Source: Streptomyces venezuelae | GTDB lineage: Bacteria > Actinomycetota > Actinomycetes > Streptomycetales > Streptomycetaceae | Direction of reading: 5' to 3' | Assembly: GCF_008642295.1 (NCBI RefSeq) | Contig: NZ_CP029190.1 | Coordinates: 4,757,501 to 4,821,500, forward strand | Length of the DNA: 64,000 nucleotides | In this document: one piece after another, positions 48,233 to 58,300 of the stretch | Layout of the letters: each line of letters begins with the position of its first letter | How positions within the stretch are numbered: position 1 is the first letter of the stretch | Position numbers and translations under genes: made by a program | The notes under the pieces: generated by a model | What the model was told of the DNA's origin: nothing | Databases searched by the model: none | What the model saw: the letters and a program-made list of their open reading frames with translations, nothing else

Positions 48233-50994
48233 ATCGCTTCCTTGCGGGTCAGGAAGTTGAACGAGATCCACCCCGGCAGCACCGGCAGCCAGAAGGTCAT
48301 CAGCCGGAACAGCAGCACGGCCGAGATCGCGATCTCCTTCTCCAGCCCCGCCGCGATCAGACCCAGGGTCAGCGTGGTCTCCACCGCACCCACACCACCC
48401 GGTGTCGGCGCCGCCGAGCCCAGCGCATTGCCCGCCAGGAAGACCACGGCGATGCTCGCCAGCGAGATCGCCTCGCCGCCCCCGAACGCACGGATCGACG
48501 CATCCAGGCACATCACGAAACACCCGGTCAGCAGCAGCATCCCGCCGATTCCGGTCAGCAGCTTCTGCGGTCGCTGCAGCACGTCCAGCATGCGCGGCAC
48601 CACGCCCGCGAACAGCGCCCGCACCCGGGTCGCCACGAACTTCCGCAGGAACGGGATCGCCGTCACCACCAGCACCAGCACGGCCACCGTCAGCAGACCC
48701 GCGATCACTGTCCGGGACGGGGTCATCTCCTGGGTGTTCTCGGTGCCGGTCAGATAGCCGAAGGACAGCAGCAGCACGATGTGGCTGCCCAGGCCGAACA
48801 GCTGCGAGGCGCCCACGCTCGCCACCGCCAGCCCCGGCCGCACCCCGGCCCGCTGGAGGAAGCGGGTGTTCAGGGCCACGCCGCCGATCGCGGCCGGCGC
48901 CACCAGCTTCACGAACGAACCCGCCACCTGCGCGCACACGGTCCGCAGGAACGGCACCCGCTCCGGGACGAACCCGAGCAGGCTCATCGCCGCGGCGAAG
49001 TAGCTGAGCGCGGAGAAGGCCAGCGCCGCCCCCACCCAGCCCCACTGCGCCTCGCCGACGATGGTCCCGAAGTCCACGTGGGTCAGCTGCGTCAGCAGGA
49101 AGTACGCGGCGAACGCGCCCGCGATGAACGACACCAGGGTGCGCGGCCTGATCCGCTCCAGCCGGGCCGGCTCCACCGGCGCCTGCGGCCGGATCAGCAG
49201 CACCTGGCGGCGGATCTGGCTGAGCAGGTCCTCTTCCCGGGCCTCGTCCAGCGCCACGTCCAGCGCCTTCTTCTCGGCCTTCTTCTCGGCCTTCGTCTCC
49301 GCCTTGGCGGACTTCGGCGACTTCCGCGCCGCCGACTCCGCCTCGCGCTGCGCCTTCGCCAGCCGCGAGGACTCCAGCACCGCCTCCCGCTCCCGCTGCG
49401 AGCGCTCCCGCGCCAGCCGGCGCAGGGTCGCCCGGGTGGACCGGGACAGCGCGATCGGCTGCAGCAGCGGCAGACAGTCCGCCACCGCGTCCGGGCCGAG
49501 CACCGACACCGCGGAGGCCACCGAGCGCTCCGCGCCGACCCGCAGACCGAGGGTGGTCAGCAGCTGGGCGATGTCCATCCGCAGCACCAGATCGCCCGCG
49601 GCGATCTCACCGCCGCGCAGATCGGTCAGGATCACCGTGCCGGAACGATCCACCACCAGGGCGTCCCCGGTGAGCCGGCGGTGCGCGATGCGCCGCGACT
49701 GGAGCGCCCGCACCTGCTCCCACGCATTGCGGCTCAGCTCGTCGGTGATGTCCTCGTCGCCGAGCGAGTCCAGGCTGCGCCCGCCCAGGTGCTCGTACAC
49801 CAGCATCACGGCGTCCGGGCCCAGCTCCGAGGTGGCGATCAGCTTGGGGGCCCTGGCCCCGGCGGCGATCGCCGCGTACGCGAGCAGGGCCTCCTGCTCC
49901 AGGGCCTGCCGCAGCGACTGGAGGCTGCGGCGGGTGGTGATCCCGCGCAGGGTGAGCCGGCGCCAGACCCGGTAGAAGAACCCGTGCGCCTGCTGCTCGC
50001 GGTCGACCACGGTGACATCCAGCGGCGGGCCGTCCTCCAGGGTCACGTGGTAGCGGCGCCCGCGGTCGTTCTGCTCGGAGGAGTCGCCGCCCTCGTGCCC
50101 CTCCGCGCGCATCGCGCTGACCGGCTGGAAGCCGACCCGGCGCAGGCCGGCGAGGAGGTTCTGGCCGGTGGGCCGGACATTGGGGGAGCCGACCGCGTAC
50201 AGCGTGCCGTAGGCCACGCTCCAGCCGATCAGCACGGTGAGGATGATCGAGAAGGGTGTGGTGTAGCCGCTGACCAGCATCGCGAACGCGTCGAGCAGCA
50301 GCACCACCCACAGCGCCACCCGCCAGCGCGGGCGCCGGGTCATTCCGACCGCGGTCATGTACGCGATGACGGGCGCGAGGTAGCCGTGGACCGGGTCGGT
50401 GAGGGCTTCGCCGGCCCCGGTGGCCCGGGTGAGCGCGTCCTGGATGGTCGCCGGGGCGGCCTGGGAGACCCAGAGGTCGGTGGCCAGGGTGACGCCGTGG
50501 GCGAGAACGGCGGCGAGCACCCCGTCGGCGATCCGCAGTCCGTCGCGTTTGATCAGCCGTTCGATGGCGAAGGCGACCGGGACCAGCAGCACCGCGATAC
50601 TGCCCACCAGCCCGGCCACCTTGATCAGCAGCGGCGGCGCCTGGTCGGTGCCCGCGCTGATGTCGGCCTCCAGACCGGCGGCGGTGCCGTGCGCGAAGGC
50701 GGCAATGGCGAGGACCAGGGCGATCCCGAGGACCCCGACGAGCAGCCGGACCAGGTCGGAGGGCCGGTGCACACGGGCGGCGAGCAGCGGTTCGTCGACC
50801 TCGACCCGGTCGGCCTCGGTGTGTCCGTCCGGGGTGGCGGGCTGCTGCCCGGGACCCGTCCCGGTGTCGCCCGGCTGCGGGCCCCGCCGGGTGCCGGGGC
50901 GCGTGCCGGACTGCGCCTCCGGCGCCGCGCCGCGCTGTGCGTCCGCGTCGTCAGGAGGGCTCACACCCCGCTCGTTCCCCGTCACTCCGGTCAT
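48229..50994 (-). CDS. MprF-like flippase with kinase-like insert
   Basis: A 921-residue membrane protein. After a disordered N-terminus there are about six helices (residues 75-270), then a soluble region of about 330 residues with kinase-like order: YHVTLEDGPPLDVTVVDREQ, LVYEHLGGRSLDSL and HRRLTGDALVVDRSGTVILT. The HxD is HRR and the DFG is DLR, so it should be a pseudokinase. A charged coiled coil and the LPG-synthase/flippase-type membrane domain follow (VKLVAPAAIGGVALNTRFLQ, PTPGGVGAVETTLTLGL). ATG 50994 follows AGAAGAG. A lipid or precursor flippase is inferred. Confidence 0.82.
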   Translation of the reverse strand: MTGVTGNERGVSPPDDADAQRGAAPEAQSGTRPGTRRGPQPGDTGTGPGQQPATPDGHTEADRVEVDEPLLAARVHRPSDLVRLLVGVLGIALVLAIAAFAHGTAAGLEADISAGTDQAPPLLIKVAGLVGSIAVLLVPVAFAIERLIKRDGLRIADGVLAAVLAHGVTLATDLWVSQAAPATIQDALTRATGAGEALTDPVHGYLAPVIAYMTAVGMTRRPRWRVALWVVLLLDAFAMLVSGYTTPFSIILTVLIGWSVAYGTLYAVGSPNVRPTGQNLLAGLRRVGFQPVSAMRAEGHEGGDSSEQNDRGRRYHVTLEDGPPLDVTVVDREQQAHGFFYRVWRRLTLRGITTRRSLQSLRQALEQEALLAYAAIAAGARAPKLIATSELGPDAVMLVYEHLGGRSLDSLGDEDITDELSRNAWEQVRALQSRRIAHRRLTGDALVVDRSGTVILTDLRGGEIAAGDLVLRMDIAQLLTTLGLRVGAERSVASAVSVLGPDAVADCLPLLQPIALSRSTRATLRRLARERSQREREAVLESSRLAKAQREAESAARKSPKSAKAETKAEKKAEKKALDVALDEAREEDLLSQIRRQVLLIRPQAPVEPARLERIRPRTLVSFIAGAFAAYFLLTQLTHVDFGTIVGEAQWGWVGAALAFSALSYFAAAMSLLGFVPERVPFLRTVCAQVAGSFVKLVAPAAIGGVALNTRFLQRAGVRPGLAVASVGASQLFGLGSHIVLLLSFGYLTGTENTQEMTPSRTVIAGLLTVAVLVLVVTAIPFLRKFVATRVRALFAGVVPRMLDVLQRPQKLLTGIGGMLLLTGCFVMCLDASIRAFGGGEAISLASIAVVFLAGNALGSAAPTPGGVGAVETTLTLGLIAAGLEKEIAISAVLLFRLMTFWLPVLPGWISFNFLTRKEAI

Positions 50995-51134
50995 CTCTTC
51001 TTGATCACGTATCACCAGTCACCGCCCGGACGATGGTGGCACGGACCGGTGCCGGGGCGGGGCACCAGGGTGCGTGCCCGTGCGGAGCAAAACCCTCCGC
51101 GCGCCCTCCGGACCGGTGCGGCACCATGGGCCCA

Positions 51135-51518
51135 ATGAGCGACGAGTATCCCGGCCCAGCCGGTCTCCCCGACTACGCGGAGCGGGTGCTGGAGGCCGCC
51201 GAGCGCATTCCGCCCGGCCGGGTGATGACCTACGGGGACATCGCCGAATGGCTGGACGAGGGAGGCCCGCGCCAGGTGGGAAGGGTGATGGCCCTCTACG
51301 GCGGAGCCGTCCCCTGGTGGCGCGTGGTCCGCGCGGACGGCGGGCTGCTGCCCGGCAGCGAACGGCGCGCACTGGAGCACTACCGGGTGGAGGGCACCCC
51401 GCTGCGGGACTCGTCGGCCGGGCCGCGGCTGGACATGCGACGGGCCCGCTGGGACGGCCCGGACAGCGGGGACGGCTCGGACACCTCGGGCGGCTCGGGC
51501 GGCTCGGACGCCCGATGA
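51135..51518 (+). CDS. Alkyltransferase-like protein (ATL, MGMT family)
   Basis: A 127-residue DNA-binding protein of the MGMT fold. The helix-turn-helix part is PPGRVMTYGDIAEWLDEGGP and RQVGRVMALYG. The site that in MGMT is PCHR reads PWWR (residues 60-63), with Trp61 in place of the catalytic Cys, as in alkyltransferase-like proteins that recognise O6-alkylguanine and call in nucleotide-excision repair. The start lacks a clear ribosome site (ATG 51126 also possible). It lies upstream of AdnAB, as in mycobacteria. Confidence 0.9.
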   Translation: MSDEYPGPAGLPDYAERVLEAAERIPPGRVMTYGDIAEWLDEGGPRQVGRVMALYGGAVPWWRVVRADGGLLPGSERRALEHYRVEGTPLRDSSAGPRLDMRRARWDGPDSGDGSDTSGGSGGSDAR

Positions 51519-51755
51519 GAACTGGCTCACACGTGACAGCTTCCGTGATTTCGGGGCCGAGTGGGTGGACGTACCGACGGTCAAGAGCCCGGACGGGGGA
51601 AGCGGCGCCGTCCCGCCCACCGGGCTGACCGGTGGAACTTCGCCGGGCGAGCCGGTTGCCGTAGCGTTGCCTCTTCGACAGATGCGTACGCGGACACAGA
51701 AGCGGACGCAAGAGCGGACGCAGACGCACCCATCAGGACCGGACCGGCACCCCAC

Positions 51756-54700
51756 GTGATCACCTCTCCTTCCCACAGCCGTACGCGGACACCCGACGCG
51801 TACCGGCTCGTGCGCGGCGGAACGGAACCGGTGGGTACCCCTGTCCTGGACGCAGCACAGCAGGCTGTGGTTGACCACACCGCCGGCCCGCTGCTCGTCC
51901 TTGCCGGACCGGGCACCGGCAAGACCACCACCCTGGTCGAGGCAGCCGCAGCCCGGGTCGAGTCGGGCACGGATCCCGGGCGGATCCTGATCCTCACCTT
52001 CAGCCGCAAGGCCGCGGTGGAACTCCGTGACCGCGCCGCCCTGCGGCTGGGCGGCGCGCGGGCGCCACAGGCCACCACCTTCCACTCCTTCTGTTATGCC
52101 CTGCTGCGCGCCCACCAGGACGCGGAACTCTTCACCGAACCGCTGCGGCTGCTGTCCGGTCCGGAGCAGGACGTGACCGTCCGCGCGCTGCTGGAAGGGC
52201 AGCGCGAGCTGAAGTCCATCCCCTGGCCGGACGACCTGCGGGCCGCGCTGACCACCCGGGGCTTCGCCGACGAGGTCCGGGCCGTGCTCGCCCGGACCCG
52301 GGAACTGGGGCTGGCCCCGGAGGCCCTCGCCGCATTCGCCGGGCGCACCGGCCGCCCGGACTGGGCGGCTGCCGCCGCGTTCCTCTCCGAATACCTGGAC
52401 GTCCTGGACATGCAGGGCACCCTGGACTACACCGAGCTGGTGCACCGGGCGGTGCTGCTGGCGGAGCGGACCCCGTCCGTCGCCTCCCTGTACGACGCGA
52501 TCTACGTGGACGAGTACCAGGACACGGACGCCTCGCAGATCCGGCTGCTGCAGGCGCTGACGGCGGCCGGCGCACGGCTGACCGCCTTCGGCGACCCCGA
52601 CCAGTCGATCTACGCGTTCCGCGGCGCCGATGTGAACGGAATCCTCGACTTCCAGGCGTCCTTCCCCGGCGCGACGGTCACCCCGCTCACGGTCTCCCGC
52701 CGCTCGGCGGCCACCCTGCTGACGGCCACCCGGCTGCTGACCACCCGGATGCCGGTACCCCGGCTCCCGGTGGCGGCGGTCCGCGCCCACCGGGAGCTCC
52801 GGCCGACCCGGGGCGGGGGCCGGCTGGAGGTCTTCACCTACCCGACGGCCGGCGCGGAACTGGACAACATCGCGGACATCCTGCGGCGGGCGCACCTGGA
52901 GGACGGGGTGCCGTGGCGGGACATGGCCGTCCTGGTCCGGGCGGGCGGCCGGACCCTGCCGTCGATGCGGCGCTCCCTGGTCTCGGCGGGCGTCCCGGTG
53001 GAGACGGACGGCGCGGACATCCCGCTCCGCCACGAACCGGCCGTCGCCCCCCTCCTGGCGGCCCTCCGCCTGTGCGCGGAATCGGCCCTGACCGCTTCGG
53101 ACCCCGAGGGCCCCACGGCCGGCCCGGCCGTGCCTTCGGAGGCGGGGCCGAGCCTCGCCGCGGACCCCGGCCCGGACCCGGAGCCGGCCGGCGATGCCGC
53201 GCCCGTGCAGGACCCGGACCCGGCCGGCGGAGACGTGCCTGGGCAGCGCGCCGCAGCCGGCCCGGCCGCGCCCGCACAGGACCCGGCCCCGGCCGGCGCC
53301 GTGCCTTCGGAGGCGGAGCCGAGCGTCGCCGCGGATCTCGGCCCGGACCCGGACCCGGCCGGCGGAGACGTGCCTTCGGAGGCGCGGCCGAGCGTCGCCG
53401 CGGACGTCGACCCGGACCCGGCCGGCCAAGCCATGGTCGAGGTGGCCATCGGACTGCTCGGGTCGCCGCTCGGCGGGATGGACGCCGCCGACCTGCGGCG
53501 GCTCGGCCGCGCCCTGCGCGAGGAGGAGCGCGCCGGCGGGGTCCTCGTGCCCCCGCCCTCGGACGTCCTCCTCGCCCGTGCCCTCGCCGAGCCCGAGCGG
53601 CTCCTCGCCCACGACCCGGCCCACGCCCGCAGCGCCCACCGTCTCGGCACCCTCCTCCGCAAGGCCACCGAGCTGCTCGCCGGCGGCGGCACCGCCGAAG
53701 AGGCGCTCTGGACCCTCTGGGACGGCACCCCCTGGCCCGCCCGCCTGGAACGCAACGCCCGCCGCGGCGGCGCCGCCGGCCGCAACGCCGACCGCGACCT
53801 CGACGCGGTCTGCGCCCTCTTCGACACCGCCGCCCGCGCGGAGGAACGTACCGGCGGCCGTGGCGCGCTCAACTTCCTCGAACAGCTCGAAGCCGAGGAC
53901 ATCGCCGCCGACACCCTCACCGGCAGGTCCGTCCGCCCCGACGCCGTCCGCCTCATGACCGCCCACCGCTCCAAGGGCCTGGAGTGGGGCCTCGTCGTGG
54001 TCGCCGGCCTCCAGGAAGGGCTGTGGCCCGACCTCCGCCGCCGTGGCTCCCTCCTCGAAGCCGACCGCATCGGCATCGACGGCCTCGCCGAACCCCTCAC
54101 CCCCGGCGCCCTGCTCGCCGAGGAACGCCGCCTCTTCTACGTCGCCGCCACCCGCGCCCGCGACCGCCTCGTCGTCACCGCCGTCAAGGCCGCCGCCGAC
54201 GACGGCGACCAGCCCTCCCGCTTCCTCACCGAACTCGGCGTCACCCCCCAGGACGTCACCGGCCGGCCCCGCCGCCCCCTCGCCGTCCCCGCCCTCGTCG
54301 CCGAGCTGCGCTCCACCACCGTCGACCCGAACGCCTCGCCCGCCCTCCGCGACGCCGCCGCCCGCCGCCTCGCCCGGCTGGCCGCGCTCACCGACGACGA
54401 GGGCCGCCCGCTGGTCCCCGCCGCGCACCCGCAGCGCTGGTGGGGCCTGTACGAGCCCACCCGCAGCAGCGTCCCGCTGCGCGACCGGGACCGCCCCGTC
54501 GCCCTCTCCGGCAGCGCCCTCGACCAGCTCGCCAAGACCTGCTCCCTCCAGTGGTTCCTGGGCCGCGAGGTCAAGGCCGACACCCCCGCCACCGCCGCCC
54601 AGGGCTTCGGGAACGTGGTCCACGTCCTCGCCGACGAGGTGGCCTCCGGCCGCACCCCCGCCGATCTCGACGTCCTCATGGAACGCCTGGACTCCGTCTG

Positions 54701-55289
54701 GGACGCCCTCGCCTTCGACGCGCCCTGGAAGTCCCGGCAGGAGAAGGAGAACGCCCGCGCCGCCCTGGAGCGCTTCCTGCGCTGGCACCACTCCGACCGG
54801 TCCGGGCGCACCCCCGTCGCCACCGAGCAGGACTTCGACGTCACCCTGGAGGCGGGCGAGTACGCCGTCCGCATCCGCGGCTCCATGGACCGCGTCGAGG
54901 CCGATGCGCAGGGCCGTGCGTACGTGGTCGACTTCAAGACCGGCAAGAACGCCCCGACCCGCGCCGAGGTCGACCGGCACCCGCAGCTCGCCGTCTACCA
55001 GCTCGCCGTCCGCGAGGGTGCGGTCGACGAGCACTTCGACGGCGCCAGGCCCGAGCCGGGCGGCGCCGAACTGGTCCACCTCCGCCAGGGCTCGGCCGAG
55101 CCCAAGGTGCAGGCGCAGCAGCCGCTGTACGACGGCCCCTCCGGGGAGTGGGTCGGCGAACTCCTCGCCACCGCGGCCGGCCGGGTCCTCGACGAACGCT
55201 TCGCCCCCGCCACCGGCTCCCACTGCGACCACTGCTCGTTCCGTTCCGCATGCAGCGCCCGGCCGGAGGGCCGGCAGACCATCCAATAG
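51756..55289 (+). CDS. adnA: AdnA-like helicase-nuclease subunit
   Basis: A 1177-residue UvrD/RecB-type protein from GTG 51756. Walker A GPGTGKT is at 51-57; other motifs are FSRKAAVELRD, AIYVDEYQDTD, GDPDQSIYAFRGAD, TAHRSKGLEWGLVV and YVAATRARDRL. The C-terminal nuclease has DRVEADAQGRAYVVDFKTGK (Asp1059 and nearby Lys) and four Cys, C929 and C1157-x2-C1160-x5-C1166, a likely iron-sulfur staple. Residues about 458-559 are a Pro/Asp-rich insert of repeats. With AdnB it should form the mycobacterial-type end-resecting motor of DNA break repair. Confidence 0.9.
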   Translation: MITSPSHSRTRTPDAYRLVRGGTEPVGTPVLDAAQQAVVDHTAGPLLVLAGPGTGKTTTLVEAAAARVESGTDPGRILILTFSRKAAVELRDRAALRLGGARAPQATTFHSFCYALLRAHQDAELFTEPLRLLSGPEQDVTVRALLEGQRELKSIPWPDDLRAALTTRGFADEVRAVLARTRELGLAPEALAAFAGRTGRPDWAAAAAFLSEYLDVLDMQGTLDYTELVHRAVLLAERTPSVASLYDAIYVDEYQDTDASQIRLLQALTAAGARLTAFGDPDQSIYAFRGADVNGILDFQASFPGATVTPLTVSRRSAATLLTATRLLTTRMPVPRLPVAAVRAHRELRPTRGGGRLEVFTYPTAGAELDNIADILRRAHLEDGVPWRDMAVLVRAGGRTLPSMRRSLVSAGVPVETDGADIPLRHEPAVAPLLAALRLCAESALTASDPEGPTAGPAVPSEAGPSLAADPGPDPEPAGDAAPVQDPDPAGGDVPGQRAAAGPAAPAQDPAPAGAVPSEAEPSVAADLGPDPDPAGGDVPSEARPSVAADVDPDPAGQAMVEVAIGLLGSPLGGMDAADLRRLGRALREEERAGGVLVPPPSDVLLARALAEPERLLAHDPAHARSAHRLGTLLRKATELLAGGGTAEEALWTLWDGTPWPARLERNARRGGAAGRNADRDLDAVCALFDTAARAEERTGGRGALNFLEQLEAEDIAADTLTGRSVRPDAVRLMTAHRSKGLEWGLVVVAGLQEGLWPDLRRRGSLLEADRIGIDGLAEPLTPGALLAEERRLFYVAATRARDRLVVTAVKAAADDGDQPSRFLTELGVTPQDVTGRPRRPLAVPALVAELRSTTVDPNASPALRDAAARRLARLAALTDDEGRPLVPAAHPQRWWGLYEPTRSSVPLRDRDRPVALSGSALDQLAKTCSLQWFLGREVKADTPATAAQGFGNVVHVLADEVASGRTPADLDVLMERLDSVWDALAFDAPWKSRQEKENARAALERFLRWHHSDRSGRTPVATEQDFDVTLEAGEYAVRIRGSMDRVEADAQGRAYVVDFKTGKNAPTRAEVDRHPQLAVYQLAVREGAVDEHFDGARPEPGGAELVHLRQGSAEPKVQAQQPLYDGPSGEWVGELLATAAGRVLDERFAPATGSHCDHCSFRSACSARPEGRQTIQ
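53130..53433 (+). repeat. Imperfect long repeats in the adnA insert
   Basis: A unit starting GTGCCTTCGGAGGCG, about 60-70 bases, occurs at 53130, 53301 and 53370, encoding VPSEAxPSxAADxxPDPxPAG. Between them are similar acidic Pro-rich segments. The stretch interrupts the helicase domains and is probably a disordered, expandable linker. Confidence 0.75.
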
Positions 55290-55366
55290 CCGCGTAGCCG
55301 AGCAGCCCTGCTGGCCACGGCTCGCTCGCGGGCGGGGGTGTCGGTGGTCCCGGCTAGCCTTGACGG

Positions 55367-58300
55367 GTGTCCGGACGTGCCCCCCGCCTCACCCACCCCG
55401 AGCAGCTCAAGGAGCTCCTCGGTATCCCCTTCACGCCCGAACAGACCGCCTGCATCACCGCCCCGCCCGCCCCCCAGGTCATCGTGGCCGGCGCCGGCTC
55501 CGGCAAGACCACCGTGATGGCGGCCCGGGTGGTCTGGCTGGTCGGCACCGGCGCCGTTGCCCCCGCCCAGGTGCTCGGCCTGACCTTCACCAACAAGGCC
55601 GCGGGCGAGCTGGCCGAGCGGGTCCGGATCGCCCTCGCCCGGGCCGGCATCACCGACCCGGACCCCCTCCCCGGCCCGGCGGCCACCGCCGACACCACCG
55701 CCGACGCCGCCGCCGCCGCCGGAGAGCCGCGCATCTCCACGTACCACGCCTTCGCCGGCCAGCTCCTCAAGGACCACGGCCTGCGCATCGGCCTGGAGCC
55801 CAGTGCCCGGCTGCTCGCCGACGCCACCCGCTTCCAGCTCGCCGCCCGGGTGCTCCGCGAGGCCCCCGGCCCGTACCCGGCGCTCACCCGGTCCCTCCCC
55901 GACCTCGTCGGCGACCTGCTCGCGCTGGACGCCGAGCTGTCCGAGCACCTGGTCGAGCCGGCGGCCCTGCGGACGTACGACACCGCCCTGCTGGACACCC
56001 TCGCGGAGGCCCGGCTCAGCAACGACGACCTCCGCAAGGTGCCCGAGGCGGCCCGCGGCCGGCTGGAACTCCTCGAGCTCGTCGGCCGCTACCGCGCCGC
56101 CAAGCGCTCCCGCGACCTGCTCGACTTCAGCGACCAGATAGCCCTCTCCGCACAGCTGGCCACCACCCGACCCGAGGTCGGTGCGCTGCTCCGCGAGGAA
56201 TTCCGCATCGTCCTGCTCGACGAGTACCAGGACACCTCGGTGGCCCAGCGGCTGCTGCTCTCCGGCCTCTTCGGCGGCGGCACCGGGCATGCCGTCACCG
56301 CCGTCGGCGACCCCTGCCAGGCCATCTACGGCTGGCGCGGCGCCTCCGTGGCCAACCTCGACGACTTCCCGGCGCACTTCCCGCACGCCGACGGCACCCC
56401 GGCCACCCGCCAGTCGCTCAGCGAGAACCGGCGCAGCGGCGGCCGTCTGCTGGACCTCGCCAACCGCCTGGCCGCACCCCTCCGCGAACTACACGAGGGA
56501 GTGGAGGCGCTCCGTCCGGCCGAGGGCGCGGAACACGCGGGCTTCGTCCGCTGCGCCCTCCTCGACACCCACGCCGAGGAGCTGGCCTGGCTCGCCGACA
56601 CCCTCGCCCACCAGGTGCGTACGGGCACCCAGCCCAAGGACATCGCGGTGCTGTGCCGCTCCGGCGGCGACTTCGCGGCGATCCAGGCCGCGCTGGTGGC
56701 CCGGGACGTCCCGGTGGAGGTGGTCGGCCTGTCCGGGCTGCTGCACCTGCCCGAGGTCGCCGACCTGGTGGCCGTCTGCGAGGTGCTCCAGGACCCGGGG
56801 GCGAACGCCTCGCTGGTCCGCCTGCTCATCGGCCCCCGGTGGCGGATCGGTGCCCGCGACCTGGCGCTGCTCGGGCGCCGGGCCCGGCTGCTGGTGGCGC
56901 GGGACGCCGGCCGGGCCGAAGACCCGGACCTGCGGCTGGCCGCCGCCGTGGAGGGAGTGGACCCGGCGGAGATCGTGTCGCTGTCCGACGCCCTGGAGAC
57001 CTTCCTGGACGGCGGGGGCGGCTCCGCCGGGGGAGCCGACGACGGGCTGCCGTTCTCCGCGGACGCCCGGATCCGCTTTGCGCACCTCGCCCAGGAACTG
57101 CGCGACCTGCGCCGGTCCCTCGCCGACCCGCTGATGGACGTCCTGCACCGGATCCTGGCGGCCACCGGCCTCGATGTGGAGCTCGCCGCCTCCCCGCACG
57201 CGCTGGCCGCCCGCCGCCGCGAGACCCTGTCCAACTTCCTGGACGTGGCCGCCGGCTTCGCCGCGCTCGACGGCGAGGCCTCGCTACTGGCCTTCCTCTC
57301 CTTCCTGCGGACCGCCGCCCGGTACGAGAAGGGCCTGGACAACGCCCTGCCCGGCGGCGAGAACACGGTCAAGGTGCTCACCGCCCACAAGTCCAAGGGC
57401 CTGGAATGGGACGTGGTCGCCGTCCCCGGGCTGTACGCGGGCGCGTTCCCGAGCGGGCAGCCCCGCGAGGCCTGGACCTCCTATGCCAGGGTGCTGCCGC
57501 ACGCGCTGCGCGGAGACGCGGCCACCCTCCCGGCGGACCCGCCGTGGACCTCGGCCGGTATGAAGGCCTTCAAGACCGGGCTCCGCTCGCACCAGTCCAC
57601 CGAGGAACTCCGCCTCGGCTACGTCACCTTCACCCGCCCGCGCTCCCTGCTGCTCGGCTCCGGGCACTGGTGGGGGCCGACCCAGAAGCGCCGCCGCGGC
57701 CCGTCGGAGTTCCTGACCGCGCTGTACGACCACTGCGCGGCGGGCTTCGGCGAGATCGAGGCGTGGGCGGCGGAGCCGGAGCCGGAGGCCGAAAACCCGG
57801 CCCTCGCCGAGGATTCCACCCCGGACCACTCCTGGCCGCTCCCGCTGGACCCGGACTCGCTGCGGCTGCGCCGCGCGGCTGCCGCCCTGGTGGAGTCGTA
57901 CCTGGCAGCCCCGCCCCCGGAGCCCGAGCCCGGGCCGTCGGAGGACGAGTACCTCTGGCCCCCGGACTGCACCGAACCGTCCTACGACACCGAACCCTGG
58001 CCGGACGAGGACCCGTGGGCGGAGCCCGTCCCGGCGCCCAGCGCCGCGGACGAGAACGGGGTCCGGGGCGGAGCCCCGGTTTCGGGATGGGGGTCCCCCC
58101 GGCGAAGCCAGGGGGAGGGCGGGGCGGGGGAAGGCTCCGCGCAGCGGCACCCGGCCATCCCCGCGCAGCCGCAGCCGCAGCCGCAGCCGCAGCCGCACCC
58201 CCGTTCCGAGCCGGGCGCGGGCGCAGCCACCGCCGACCTGACACACGAGGACGCCCGGGCCATCGCCTCCTGGGACCGCGACCTCGACGCCCTCGAGGGC

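Noticed and set aside
51565..51759. 64-codon frame ending in a GTGA overlap with the adnA start
   Set aside because: Residue composition and repeats (RTRTQKRTQERTQT) look like chance translation; a leader peptide is possible but there is no ribosome site worth naming.
51012..55286. Minus-strand open frame of more than 1400 codons opposite adnA
   Set aside because: Long antisense frames arise from the GC-rich third codon position of the true gene; the translation is low-complexity and shows no family motifs.
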